This document shows, piece by piece, positions 1 to 13,241 of a stretch of DNA of 64,000 bases (the first letter of the stretch is position 1; each line of letters starts with the position of its first letter). The translations under genes and the position numbers were made by a program. The notes beneath the pieces are model-generated. The model was given only the letters and a program-made list of their open reading frames with translations, ran no database searches and was not told where the DNA came from. The DNA comes from Heliocidaris tuberculata (taxonomy: Eukaryota; Echinodermata; Echinoidea; Camarodonta; Echinometridae): assembly GCA_025618425.1 (NCBI GenBank), contig CM046848.1, positions 32,752,311 through 32,816,310 of the forward strand, given 5' to 3'.

Positions 1-300
1 ATTAATATTGTCCTTTATGGACACAGAGAGATTACCTTGCTTAAATATATTTTAACCACAGCTTCCCATATGCAGGTCGATGGAAGTTAGAGCGTTTGCA
101 GAAAATGAATGAAAGAATACTTTGTCAATGTTGGATATAGAAATAAATGGAATATTGGAATTTACAGCATTGATATTTCCATGACTATAATAATAAGGTC
201 AATCCTGTGAATCATATTTAGGCAGAAAAATAATAAAATCGACATTTATTAATATGTTGATATTATTTTTCTTTCTTTTTGCTCAATACTATATTACGAG

Positions 301-1842
301 AAATGTGAATATGATTAGTGACTTGTCATTCAACGGCCATGACTTGTTCTATTTCATGCTTGATACAATGCAGTTCCTCCCGAGTGCAACCAAAGAATTG
401 GAGATGCGATTCGCTCAACATTGCCTGGATCACGGTCTAGCGATCGCACCGGGATCGGCTTTCTATTACAACGAATTCGGCTGGATTAGGATCGTCCATG
501 CAATGCCAAAAAGTAAACTTATTGAAGGTAATATTCACAGATATTACAATTGAAACACTACAGTGCAATACCTATACCTTGATACTGTTTTATTCATAGG
601 CGTATAAGGTGGAAGGTTGAGGGGGCTCCGCCCTTTAAGAAATCACCAATATTGGGCAATCGTACGTCACCTCATATTTTGGCAATGAGGTTGCATTATC
701 TTATCTAGTATACTTTTATGACAAAATTTTTGTCAACATTTTTGCTCGCTTGCTTCGCTCTCTCGCAGAGTTTGGTTACTGTATTTCCTTTTCGGGCAAG
801 AGACGTCGGCCCCTTGTATATTGCGCCCATGCTCCTATGGCTATATTGAATCGAGAAAGTTCGTAAAACAAATTAAAGATTAGTGGCGAAAAGTTGGGAC
901 AAAATGTCAGGACGAAACAGTTGTGGACTCTCAAAATTGTATATCCAGGGAATCTCGAGTTCATTTGCTAACAATCATGTTCATGTGATTTCATCTTTTA
1001 TTCACGTATAGCAACTTCCTTTGTATGAGTTTCATTAATTCACAGTTTATAGGTAGGCCTGCACGTCATCGTGAGTCGTTTTTTTTTTTTTTTTTTTTCG
1101 GGGGGGGGGGGGGTTTTCGTTTTTCCGAAGGTTCGTTACTCCGGTGGTTCGTAATTCCACAAATGAAAACGAATTCATATTTCCGAAGGTTCGTAATTCC
1201 GAAAAATTATGTAGGACTCTATTGCATTTTCGGAATTACGTACCTTCGGAATTATGAACCTTTTTCATTTTCGGAATAACGAACCTTCGGAGTAATGCAA
1301 TAATGCATCAAATGTTCGGTATTAAATATGAACCCTATTTCATTTTCGGAAGTATGAACCCCTACTATTTTGTGTTTCGGAATTATGAACCTTCGTAAAA
1401 ACGAGTACCCCCCCCCCCCCCCCCCCCCCCCCGTGAGTAAAGTGTCATTAAGCACTCCCATTAAATCATAAAATCTGCACGACCGTAAACTGGATTTCTA
1501 TTCTCATTTAGTTTATAATACAAATTGTGAGATATTTACGACTACATGACACGTACTATGCGTCACCAATTCACCGTCTTGGGAATCATAAAGATTTAAA
1601 TGCTGTCTTCTTAATTTTGTCTATATTCAAGCTTGCCCTTTTCCTTTCTGTTGTTTTTAGCAACTTGATACCCTTTGATTATTACAATAACTTTTTGCGA
1701 GATTGCAGATTCGTCTCTTCATAAAATTACATCATATGTGTTGTATAATGAAGAGAAGATTATAATTCAGATTTTTTTCCCCCAATATTTGTTTACAGGT
1801 TTGAAGAGGCTAAAAGTGGCATGTGCATCATTCCAAATATGA
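301..1842 (+). CDS. ACCS: ACC synthase-like PLP aminotransferase, last two coding exons
   Basis: Two joined exons: 301-527 and 1799-1842. Exon 1 follows a pyrimidine-rich stretch and TTACGAG (an alternative acceptor is ATTAG at 317-318) and ends GAAG|GTAATA in phase 1. Exon 2 follows TTTACAG and completes the codon. The protein reads GHDLFYF, then FLPSATKELEM, CLDHGLAIAPGSAFYYNE and GWIRIVHAMP, and ends KLIEGLKRLKVACASFQI-stop. The order (acidic helix, LDH, PG-AF, E-GWIRIV) matches the C-terminal small domain of class I/II PLP aminotransferases of the 1-aminocyclopropane-1-carboxylate synthase-like group. The PLP-lysine region and N-terminus lie upstream of the window. In animals the enzyme activity of this group is uncertain; a related cytosolic aminotransferase is possible. 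No neighbour helps to define its role. Confidence 0.72.
1080..1432. repeat. Inverted array of TTCGTAATTCCGAA-type units
   Basis: Between a T/G run (1078-1113) and a C run (1410-1432), short degenerate units of the type CCGAAGGTTCGTAATT repeat in tandem. They switch strand near 1220, so the second half (TTCGGAATTACGTACC and relatives) is the reverse complement of the first. The whole unit can fold on itself and is bounded by G on the left and C on the right. A second copy lies at 4205-4530. No coding potential is seen. Confidence 0.75.
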
Positions 1843-2502
1843 AAGTCAACCGTGCAACTGACGAGCATGAGGGAATAATGTTCAGTCAGAGTAGCGGTGT
1901 AGCGTGAATCCAGACAATGAGGGTCAATGGTTTCATGGAGGGAGGGGGCACCGGGTGTCACTTAAGGGGGGGGGGGGGGACAAAAAGCGTAAAATTCATA
2001 GAGAAAAGGAAGAAAAATTATGTTCCTTAAGGATAGCTCCCCAAAATCCAAGGTGAAGTGCATCAGAAATAGTGTTTCAACGGGGTTTAAAATGCATTTT
2101 TTTTTTTTTTAAAAAGCTCCGTCGCTTTATTCCTTTCAGTATATTTTATCAGGTTCTATTAATTTCGGACCCCCAATATAGCCCTTTTAAAGGTTCATAA
2201 TTGCCGTTATCGTTGCTTTGCTCTTTAGCATACCGATCTTTTTATATTTTGCGCCCCCTCCCCCTCTTACATAGTAGTGCATACTAACACAAAGGTTACA
2301 CATTTTTAAAAATTAATAAATTTCGGTTACCACGTTAAAGTTCTTTACTACTTTCTTCAGGATTTTCGTCAAATTCTGAGCCTGGAAAGAAGTGAATATA
2401 GATAAGCATTTTTAATGTCAAAATGTGAAATAAACTCTAACGCACGGCTGCAGTGCTCTCTTGTAAATATTTGAAACACAATGTTGGGAAAATGATAGCG
2501 TT

Positions 2503-2948
2503 CAGGGGTGTCGATCCGTGTTCATGATTGGGGGGGGGGGGGGATGGGAGGGGGTATCTGTCTTTAAAACTTGCATTTTAGAGCATCCCAAAATGGTTTT
2601 TAATGAAAAGAAGAATGCACGGATCTACGCCAATGGACGGAACCCCTTAATTGAGAATAACAATGCAAGCGAACGAATTTTCTTTTATATTTTCGCATTG
2701 AAATTATGGCATTTCCTATTTCCTTACTTCTAATCATTAAAGAATGTGGTGGTATATCAAGATCAAACATAATGTGTTTGGATAATTATTAGTTTTAAGT
2801 TAATGTATCATAATTCTTATTTAATTTTTATCCAAAAATATTGGGGGCTGATAATACAGGCCATCCCCCTCCTCAATTTTTTTTTTTTTTTTTTTTTTTT
2901 GGGGGGGGGGGGATATATACCCCCATCCCCCCGGGATCGACACCCATG
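2503..2948. mobile_element. hAT-type MITE with 8-bp target duplication
   Basis: The ends read CAGGGGTGTCGATCC and GGATCGACACCCATG, forming terminal inverted repeats. The flanks 2495-2502 and 2949-2956 are both ATAGCGTT, a perfect 8-bp target duplication typical of hAT insertions. A long G run lies just inside the left end and a T/G run plus C clusters near the right end. No transposase frame is visible, so it is non-autonomous. It split the left end of the hairpin at 2949-3058. Confidence 0.85.
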
Positions 2949-3058
2949 ATAGCGTTGAACAGAGGCATATACTGAAGCTTTTCATCTTGCACTCATCAGA
3001 GTTAATCGCAAGATTTACTCTGATGAGTGCAATGTAAAAAGCTTTGTTCAACGCTATT
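2949..3058. repeat. Foldback hairpin
   Basis: The arm starting ATAGCGTTGAACA (2949) is the reverse complement of the arm ending TGTTCAACGCTAT (about 3058). The centre is a second stem, GCACTCATCAGAGT facing ACTCTGATGAGTGC. The left end is interrupted by the hAT MITE ending at 2948. Confidence 0.7.
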
Positions 3059-3114
3059 CTCCGATTATAGTACCAAATATCTTTTCATATATTTATGTCG
3101 AGTGAAACCTGATA

Positions 3115-3715
3115 CAATATTGTTTTGACGTAATTTGCCTTTGTTTTGTTGAGGCTTTGTTTGTATTTAACATGCTGCTTTTTGTTGTTATAAAACAGCG
3201 GTGTTTTTTCTTTGTCTGTTTTAAATGATAGCAACATTTCTTTCAGTAGAGTAAGTAACACAATACATACAATTTAAAAAAATATATATATATAATTTAC
3301 CTTTTTTCATTGAGGTTTAGCTTCTATTAATCATTCCGTTATTTTTGTGCTTTGTTTTGTTTGTATAGGATAGAAACATTACTTTCTGTAGAGTATAATC
3401 AAACATGCCAATCGGTTCTGATATAATTTTCCTACGTTTTTTCAAGGTTTTTTTTTCTATTCAATATGCTGCTATCATGATTTGTTTTATTTTTAAGGAT
3501 TGCTACATTCTTTTTCAGTCAAGTATAATCTAATATTTATGTACAACTTTGTTTGATATAATGTACCTTTACTTTGTTATATTCTGTCCCTAAATATTCA
3601 ACATGCCTATGCTGAGTTTTGTTTTGTTTTGCTTTGTTTTGATGATAACTCCTCTTATGTCATGATTTTATATCAATAAATTTTTTATTTGAATTTGAAT
3701 TTGAATTTGTATATC
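3115..3715 (+). repeat. Degenerate tandem repeat with LINE-like 3' tail
   Basis: Three to four diverged units of roughly 120-180 bp each contain TTTGTTTTGTT, an ATGCTGCT or ATGCC segment and a GATAGxAACATT segment followed by AGAGTA or AAGTATAATC. The stretch ends in ATCAATAAA and repeats of TTTGAA (3687-3709), a pattern common at the 3' ends of non-LTR retrotransposons. Most likely it is the 3' UTR of a LINE. No open frame is seen. Confidence 0.45.
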
Positions 3716-4204
3716 GCTCTTTCGTTTTGTTCCTGTACCTCAGTTACAGACTTACTGTTACTCATCAAATTTTAGTTAACAATCCCGATAGGTTAAGTGC
3801 ATCAAGCATCATTTTAATGTATTTCCATATAAACTCTGAATTCAATGCAAGAATGAATAGGCCTATGATTTGTATTTTTGAGCTGCTGAGTTTGGGTAGA
3901 GGGAGGGGGTGCAATATTATTGCTTGCCCCTGGCATCATAATCCTTAGATACACCACCATGACCACTGGGCAATGGTCTTATTGATAAAAGTCGAGACAA
4001 CAAGACCAACGCGGCCTGCACAACGTAGTCTCTTCTCCCTTCAAAATTATTTCTTTCTCTCTCTTTCTCTAACCCCTCCCCCCCCCCCCCCATTTTCAAA
4101 ATTTGATGGGGGGGGGGGGGGTGCCCGGTGCGTGCCCTCGTATTGGGACTAATTCAGCGAGGGAATTTCAGCGCTGCTCAACGGGTGACAATGTACAACC
4201 ATAA

Positions 4205-4530
4205 TTCTACCGTTACATGTTGTTTTTCCGAAGGTTCATAATTCCGAAGGTTCGCTTTTCCGACTAGGTTCGTATTACCGAAGGTTCGTTATATACTCCT
4301 ACGGTTCGTCATTCCGAAAATGAAATTGGGTTCATAATTCCAAAATGAAAAAGGGGTCATAATTCCGAAGGTTCGTAATTCCGAAAATGCAATAGAGCCA
4401 CCCTACACAACTTTTCGGAATTACAAACCTTCGGAAATATGAACCTTTTTCATTTTGGAATTTTCGGAATTATGAACCCTCTGTTATGGGAAATTTGTGT
4501 TTCGGAATTACGAAACTTCGGAAAAAACCT
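4205..4530. repeat. Second inverted CCGAAGGTTCG array
   Basis: Same unit type and same strand switch as at 1080-1432: CCGAAGGTTCATAATTCC on the left and TTCGGAATTATGAACC on the right. This copy is not bordered immediately by G/C runs, although G and C runs lie at 4078-4123. It is probably an element family rather than chance. Confidence 0.7.
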
Positions 4531-5935
4531 TGGCCTATTATGTTCTTTCATTATTTTATGTCTCACTGCCTATGGGACACCGCTTTTTAATTTTCTAAAT
4601 ATGTATTTACTGACCCATGTTCCAATTCAGTCAAAGTCAATTGAAAAAAAAAAGGGGGGGGGGACAGAATATATTTCTATATTATGTTGAACATCCTGAA
4701 TTTCTATCCTATATCATTTTGAGAATGTACTTTTCATTGTTGTGATTTATTTGTGTGATTCGAAATATGAAATAAACTGAAATTAAAGTTTCATTCCGAT
4801 CGCATATACGAATAATAATGAACGCTTTATTTCAGCTCAAATTTTCAGGATTCAATACTAAAACATATAAATAAAATTTAAAGATTCAGAATTATATAGG
4901 CCGCTTAGATTAGGCTTTTGTATCAGAGAGAGGAGGAAGGAGGAGAAAGAAAGAGAAAGAAAGAGAAAGGAAGATGAGAAGTTCAGAGAGAGTGCATGTT
5001 GGAGAGATATGGGAGAGAGAGAGAGAGAGAGAAGGGGGGGGGGTCTTGAATGCCTTGTAGATTATGTTTCCTATTTCGTTGAACATATAGTGCAGTAAAT
5101 TCGAGGCAAGAAATAAGTTGTAAGATTAAATTGTGCAAAAAATACGGAAATTTGAGTTCACTTCAATTCAAAGGTTTATATAACAATTATAAGAATTCTT
5201 TAAAGTTTTATAAGAAAATACCACAGCAAATAAGTGGCTGAATCGCTATATTTTACAATACAAAAACAATATTAAAACAATATTAAAATATGCAAAAATA
5301 CAATATTTATCACAGAGTCGACGCTATATTGTAAATAACAGCAAGGTTGAGCCGTTGAGGGGACGAAAAAAATTGCCTTTTGTATGCAGCTAGCGCTAGC
5401 TAGCTATAGCTGGCTGGAATCGAATCTAGTCGATTATTTCAGTCAAAACAAAGACTTTTAATAGTATCAAGACAGATTACTCTCACCTACTTCCGTAGTA
5501 CATTAGGAAGACGTAAATTGCTGTGTTAAAAAAGACTCGGAAAATTCGTTGATCGACATGTACCACAATATATACGCGTGCTTTATTTCGGAACTGAGCA
5601 CTCTTCGTATTTAAACTCTTTGGTCAAAGTGAAGGCAGGTAATTCAATCCAGTGCCTAGTTTCCTGACCTAGTTTCCTCGCTCTTAATTTTGATAGCTTT
5701 TGACAAATAGATTGCTTACGAATGTCTGAAATACTGATTTTATGAGAGTCAAATTATGATGCGAGTGACGTGTTTTGACTAGAGTGATAATGATTTGTGG
5801 AAATCTCTCTATACCTACTTTAGATGGGAGTCTGGACTTTTGAGCCTAGTCCCACGTGTTAAAATATATGTAGGTCCATGGTATTGCAATATAATGTATG
5901 TATGCTATGCGGTCATAAAAGGATATGCGATGAGC
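4531..5935. other. Intergenic stretch upstream of GEMIN4
   Basis: It holds a GA-rich low-complexity block (4924-5042) ending in a G run, AT-rich DNA to about 5330, and a small palindromic block GCTAGCGCTAGCTAGC (5391-5406). An ETS-like ACTTCCG lies near 5488. No exon could be supported. The GEMIN4 promoter must lie here if the 17-nt exon at 5964 is on the first transcribed exon. Confidence 0.5.
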
Positions 5936-5955
5936 GGGGGGGGGGGGGGGGGGGG
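5936..5955 (+). repeat. G20 homopolymer just before the GEMIN4 start codon
   Basis: Twenty consecutive G residues end 8 nt before the ATG at 5964. If transcription starts upstream, the run lies in the 5' UTR and could form a G-quadruplex. Its length is uncertain because homopolymers are error-prone in assemblies. Confidence 0.85.
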
Positions 5956-5963
5956 TCCAGGGT

Positions 5964-8900
5964 ATGGTCCTAGGAAACAGGTAATGAAATAATTGGATGG
6001 TAAAGCAGACCTACCAAGTCTCATGCATTAGTGGAAGTGGGTGTGGCTTCACTGGCTTGCGGTTGCGTGGTCTAAATCAGTAAATGTGTGTCTGTGTCAG
6101 AAGTTTGCCACGCAAAGCGTTACTATTAGTCATTTCCTGTCGGGTTCGTTAATCTGTTTAACATTAGAGATTATAGATTGGCATGAAGTGGTGTGTTTTG
6201 TTGGGGGGGGGGGTAGTAATGTAGTTTAATGTGATGTACGTTTGTTTAGGAGAGGTCGCCAAATGTCGTGACTCGTTGATGCTAATCTGCTGTCCCATGG
6301 TACTGTGTTGTGTTGATGTATTTCGATGGCTTCTCGAACTTGTCTGGTGTGCCAGACTTTAGTCTAATATTTAAATCATATACTATTCACACATTTGTCC
6401 TTGACCATTTTCCTCCCTCTCCTCTTCTGAATCCTTACCTGCTTGATCACTCTCTAGTTTTATTCTATCCTATCCATATTTTTCTGTCTATTGAAATTAA
6501 CTGATTTTATCGTATGATTCTTCCTTCAGGTCACAGATATTCCAATTTCATCTATTACATGGATACCTTTTGCTTATGATGCATTCAATGGATAACATTG
6601 AAGATTTAAAGAAAGTGGCATCATTATCCAGGAATGCCAAATCATGGTCAATGAGTAGAGGGGAACAAGTGACTTATTTGCACCAAACGCTACTCTCAAT
6701 TTCCAACATTCTGGATCATGAAGGGGACAAACTGGATCATTTGAGATGCATGCTGAAGGAGAAGTCCACTGATCAATCTCTTTGCAGTGAAAGTTTACAG
6801 TCGGGATTCCCAAGTAGCATTCTCCAACTCTACACCCATCGCTTAGCCCTCCAGGTAAATGCTCCACTAGGATTCCGACCAGTTTCCTTACAGTCATCAC
6901 CCACCGGAAGAGACAATTCACATCAAACAGATGACCACTCGACCTCTTTGATCCTTCTTAAGATTGTATCATCACTTGACCACCTGTGTCATAATGAATG
7001 GAAGCACTTGTTTGAGTGTAGAGAAAACCCAGAGGCTAAGCCAGGTACTAAATCTGATCCTTTCTCTAAGGACTGCTCTTTTGTGGATGAGCAGCACCAT
7101 CAGCTGTTGATGAAACAACTGGATGCAGTACAGGAAAGGTGTAAGAAGCTAGTAGAAGAAGAAAAGAGAGCCTTAGCAGCTGCCAAGTCTTCATACCTGT
7201 CCAGAGAAGACAAAGTAAGACAGGCAGGAAATGAAGATGAAGATGGAGGACTTAGCTTTGAAGAATGCACATGGAGAATCGCAGAAAGGCTGGCTGGATA
7301 TGAAGGTTGATTTTGTCTCAAAATCATATTCTTTTGCAATAGTTAAAGTTTCCATTGAATGGATTCCATCGTTGAGTAGCTTACTGAAAGGTAGTGGCAA
7401 TAAAAACCACAGCTTTTTTACAAAAGAAAGCATCTAGGACTTTGTGACCATACAGGCATGCGCAAGAGTCCTAATTATGATACCTGGTGCATGTCTGCCG
7501 GAATACATGAAAGATGATTGTTGATTGGCCAGATGTGGTCTTTTGTTTACCAGTATATGCCGCTTCCTTTCAATAAGCTACCTTAAAAACTTCATCATTC
7601 ACCCTAAAAGTAGAGATTATAAATACCACCCCATCATTTTTTATTTTAGAATTGTCAACATTTGTGAAAAGTATGGAAGCACATAGAATTATGTATTGTG
7701 GTTAAAATCATGTGTTCCTTTTTTACTTGAATGATTTTCAGAATGTCTGCACAGACTACTAGATGATCTATGGGACTGGAAGGATGAACATGGAATTAAA
7801 ATCTTAGAAGATAATCAACAAATCCTCATAGATGCAAGGTACAAACTTCTCAAATTAATTATTGATCAGTAATAGGATACTTGACAATGTTTGCAAGCAA
7901 AGAGAAATTAAAAACCAACGGAAAAGTTTATCTGGATGTCTTCAAGTCTTCAACCAAAACTTATGGTATAAATCTTTATGGTCACATATGTGTCCATTTA
8001 TCTTCAGATCCAGTGCAAAAATACAAGTATTATTACATTTGTAAAATAACTAAATTGTAAGACTGCTCTAGTAACATCCTAAAGAGGAAGAGTGAGTACT
8101 GGATTGCCCTTTTTATCTGACCATCAACAGATTCTTACAACATGAACAAGTTATGAATATCTCAAGTATTAGGGTAAATCTTTATTTTACAAAGTTTAGT
8201 TGTCATTCTTGTCCAGAACCGCTGTATGTAATGGGAAAATAAAATTCTCAAATTTTTTTCAACTACATCAGCACTGGTCACTTAAACCTATTTAACACAA
8301 GTCTGAGATTATTTGCACTAGAATCTATGGGAAATGAGTATTTCTATGTATAGGATAATAAATATCTGGATTTTTTTTTTTACAATTCAGATGGGTGAAG
8401 AAACTGTTGGCCCTGGGGTTGGAGTTCAAAGAGTGGCAAACTGGCGGAACAGCAACCAAAGATGAAATTGAGAGGCATAAAAGAGTTCTCAAGGTGAGAA
8501 TTACAAATGATGGTGAATAAGATATCACTTGATAGTAATAACCAAGATGGTCTATTATCAGCCGCTGTGTCTTGAATAATTACACAGAATTCAGCTGATA
8601 AATGAGATGAAAAGAAAGATGTGCATGTTTCCTTTACATTTTGAACTTGGATTCCAAGAAGTCATTCTGGTGGAGAAGAAAAGTATTTAGTTGCCACTTG
8701 CCAGACATGGTAATGTTTATCCCTATCATCATAAGAGTGCCAGATTGCTAACTGACTGGAAATTGTACTGTTTTTATCCTTCAGCTTTCTTCTGACTGCT
8801 TTGCTGCCCTACCCCTGCCTCTTCAAAACACAGTGTTTCAGTGGTTATGGGACCAGCCAGATGGACCTAACCTCTTTAAGAATAGCGCATTTATCAACGT

Positions 8901-11900
8901 GGAACAAGAATTAACACATACATTCAACCGACTGGTCACAGGATCAACAGATACTCAACTCACAGAGGTGAGAGAGATTCTTCTGCATGAAGTTTTGTGA
9001 TGTAGTGGTTTCATTCATTTAGATATCAGTCAAGAGGCTGAGGGTTCAAATCCCAACACTGCTTTGATGTTCTTGATTAAAGATATTAAACAACATTTTC
9101 ACTCTTCATCCAGGAGAGGTAAATGGGTATCTGGAAAGAAGGAATTCCTTGACTGCTTGATTGCATAATACATGCTTTTATACAGTAAATGTGGAATATC
9201 ATTATTTGTATCATCACTTATTATTTTCATAGTTATCACCTAAGCCTTATATCACAAATTTCTACCTTGTAATTTTATACAGGTTTGCATGTTTAACTTT
9301 CAATTTGTAGAAGTCTGATTGTTGAGTGTGGTACTAAAAACACCACATAAAATATTTAATTTGGTTACATTAAAGTATCCTTCATTAATACAATGTATCT
9401 GTGAATGTTTTCATGTCTATTATGATGCAGAGAGCCAGAGAGATTTGCAGCATTGCTCTACATTGTCCGAGTTCCACCCTTCAGAAGGCTATACTAGAGG
9501 CTGTCGGCAACACAGATGCAGGCAAACTGATTTGTAAGGTAAACACAAAATAGGCTCAAACACAAAGAAGATAATGGAACTGTATCTAAGTTAGGAAGCA
9601 TTTACTTAACAGTGCATGAATCTGTAGATTTTTTCACAAAGTAGTTCCAAAATAGTTCTGTATTAAAGCAGCTCTATCCATGAAACCTTTAAATGTATAT
9701 AATAATAATAATAATTTATATGATTTATATTGCGCCCAATCCACTCTGTGGAGTGCTCTAGGCGCAGATTATATAGGATAAAGAAAGGAAGATAATTATT
9801 ACAAATACAAGAAAGGAAGAAAGGAATGGAAAAACAATATTAACAAAGGGAAGCATTAAACAGGTAAGTTTTTAGATTGCTCTTAAATGAATCTGGGGAA
9901 TTGCTATTTCTAATTACTATTGGTATGTTGTTCCACAGAGTAGGACCAGCATGGGCAAAACCCCGTTCCCCCCATAGTTTTGCAGATTTTGGAACGACAA
10001 GAGAACCAGAGTTGGAAGAGCATAAAGATCTGACAGGAATGTAATTGTGAACCAAGTTAACATTATACTGGGGAGCAGAACCTTTGACACAGTGGTAAAC
10101 AAGAAGTAAAATTTTAAAAACCATGCGATCTCTGACTTGCAACCAATGAAGTGAGTTCTAAACAGGGGTGATATGAGTATGTTTCCTACAAAGAGTAACT
10201 ATGTGTGCTGCTGTATTTTGGAGTTTTTGCAGTTTAGACATCTGGCTATGTGGTAAATTAAACAGTAGTGCATTGCCAAAATCAAGCTGAGAGGAAATCA
10301 TACCATGAACTAATTTCTCTGTGGCCGATCTTGTAAGATATTTTCTTATGAACCCAATGTTACGAAGATGGTATCTCACTGATCTACAAATACTGGAAAT
10401 TTGATGAGACATTGTCATGTTGCAATCAAACAATACTCCAAGGTTACGACAAGTTTGGGACACATTAATCGTATGACCAGAAAAAGAAATAGAATCCAAA
10501 TCAATTTTACTTAATTGAGACTTGGAACCAAATACAAGAAACTCGCATTTGGTGGAGTTCAATTTCAACGAATGAGAGTTCAACCAAGAATGAACATCGT
10601 TCATGCAACTTTCAAGGTGACGCAAAGCAAATGAGGCATCAGTCTGGTTAAGTTGAAAAGAAATATAGAGTTGAATATTTGTTCATTATATTCATACTTT
10701 TTTATATTTTGACATCATTTTGTCATTTAAATAAATCATTTGGGAAAGATTGATATTCGCACCTAACGCATTTCATCCTTTTGCAAATATTGTGTGTAAT
10801 ATATGAAGATCTGTGAAGGTCTCAGGTTAAATCTTTGCTATTACAATCATTTAGCTGTGGTTCTTTGATGATTCTTTCTCATGCATGTTTTCTTGTGCTT
10901 CCGTTGTCCAGGTTTTGCAGTGTATCCCATTCTTGGTACAGCTCCAAGTGGACGGAGCCACTTGTTTTCTCACCGAGCTTAGCAGATATGTTAGGACCCT
11001 TGGTGTGAGGGAACTCTCATCAACTGAAGAAGTCAACCTCTTCAAGTTTGCAGATACCATAATGAAGGTATGTTCGGTGTACATTGGAAGTTCTCTGGTG
11101 CTGCAGATATATGTAAAGAGTGTGATGATGATGATAATTGGATTTGTATAGCATCTTTTTCATAGGACACAAGACTATGTTCTTTAGTCTGTGAACAGTT
11201 GAGGTAACATTGTATAGGTATTCAAAAAATATTTTTTTAAAGTTGTCAAGTGAGGGGCTCTTCCTTAGAAATGCAGGAAGCCTGTTCCAGAGGTATGGGG
11301 CTAAAGATTGAAAGGATTCCAAGCCGGCCTGAATATGAGATTTGGGTTATGAGGGCAGTGTGGAAAAGTTTGTGCAAATGTGCACCATGGGGGCCAATAT
11401 TTAGAACAATGATGAATTATTAGTGCTGTTGTTATTTTTCTCTTTTTTAGAGCTACCGTCTACCAACCCATCCAGGATCCATCATCCCCTGTCCTCCCCT
11501 GGTATGTCCACTCCACCTGGCTGATTCCTGCATCTGGCCCTTCCTGGGTCCCACATCACAGGAACACACCCATAGACCTGGTCCTGGACCTCCCTCTCAT
11601 CCGTCATCAGGGTCTCTCCCTCAAGGGATATCTGTTCCCAAGCATATAACACTGAAGTTATTGGACCTTGTGCTTAGGAACAGCTTGTCATCGACAAATG
11701 AGCAGGTAAGAATGAGTAATTGAGGTGATGACAGACATTTCAGCAACATCTTATCAGTAAGCCTCCTTTTGTAAGGATGATTTGAATGTCTTGAAACAGA
11801 AATGTTTCCTATCAGATTGTGAACAGGATATAATTCTCTTTTATTCGGATAAAACCAAATACACATTTATCTGTTTGACAAGACATCTCTAATATGTTGA

Positions 11901-12578
11901 GGTATTTCAAAATCTATTTGAATTGTGATGAATGGCAGTAATCTGGGTTTCATATGTAGCAGTTGATCCTCTCTACTAACTTTTTATACAACACAATCCC
12001 TCATCTTGTATTTACCAACCATATTTGTAATAGTTACATACTGCTATTCATTTCATGATATAAAGCAGCATATTCTCTTTTTATTCATTTCTTGTCAGGA
12101 GCAAGGTGTGCTTGACATCAGTGTGAGTTTCTCTACGATGCTAAGTCTGTGTCAGCTTTTACAAGACTGTATCCTCCCAGATGATGGAGATGCAGGGTAT
12201 AACTTTCTCATCAAGGAGATGAACTTTGACCTGCTAGAGAGGATGTCCTCCTATGTTCAAGAAGTTCATACAGGTGTGTAGCTCTCACTCATTGTCAGAG
12301 AACTTTGTAATTGTGTACTCTCTCTCTTGCTCTCTCTCTCTCTCTCTCTCTCTCTCTTGATATTTATTCTCCCTTTCCCTTCTTGTCCCCTGCACCCTGC
12401 CCCCTCTCATTCTTACATAACAAAAAGTTCTACTTTGTTCAACTTTATAAATAGAGAAATTGGTAGTTGCATTTATATCCTGTTCTTCTAAATTATACTC
12501 TGTAGATTCTATGCAAGTTTACCTCTATGGTTGCAATATGGATTTATAATATTTATATACATGTATTATAAATTTGAT

Positions 12579-12635
<57 letters not shown>

Positions 12636-13180
12636 AAGGTAGAGGTTTGCATGGTGGTACTGGTAACGTTGAGAAGGCTTACGGTTCACCATGTGATTAG
12701 TCCTGAAAAGGACTGTTGAGTAAGAAGAGGAAAGTGGAGAAAAGTGAAGAGGAGAAGAAATGGAAAGGCGAGATAGAAATTAAGAGAATGTAGAAGTATT
12801 CTTTCTTGAAAGTGTGAAGTCCTGAAAGGGACTGTATGGCTGAGAGTGGAGAAGGCTCAACATTTCGGACAGGTTGAATGTCCGTCATCAGGAGTATTCT
12901 TTCAAGAAAGAATGCTTCTACATTCTCTTAATTTCTATCTCGCCTTTCCATTTCTTCTCCTCTTCACTTTTCTCCACTCTCCTCTGCTTACTCAACAGTC
13001 CTTTTAGGACTAACTACACGGTAAACCTTCTCAACATTTTACATATATATATATATCTCCGTCTCCCGGCGGAGACAGTTTTTGCAAACCCTGCAGTTAT
13101 TTCCACAAAAAGGAAGTCAGTAAGGAGGAACAATGAATTTAGCTACGCAAATTATTTCTCTTATTCAATTGATTTCTCAC

Positions 13181-13241
<61 letters not shown>

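Noticed and set aside
1..300. An earlier ACCS exon before 301
   Set aside because: CATATGCAG|GTCGAT near 70 could be a donor, but the frame before it gives no aminotransferase-like sequence.
9040..9060. A tRNA gene
   Set aside because: Only the B box is clear; no cloverleaf could be folded and the downstream text is SINE-like.
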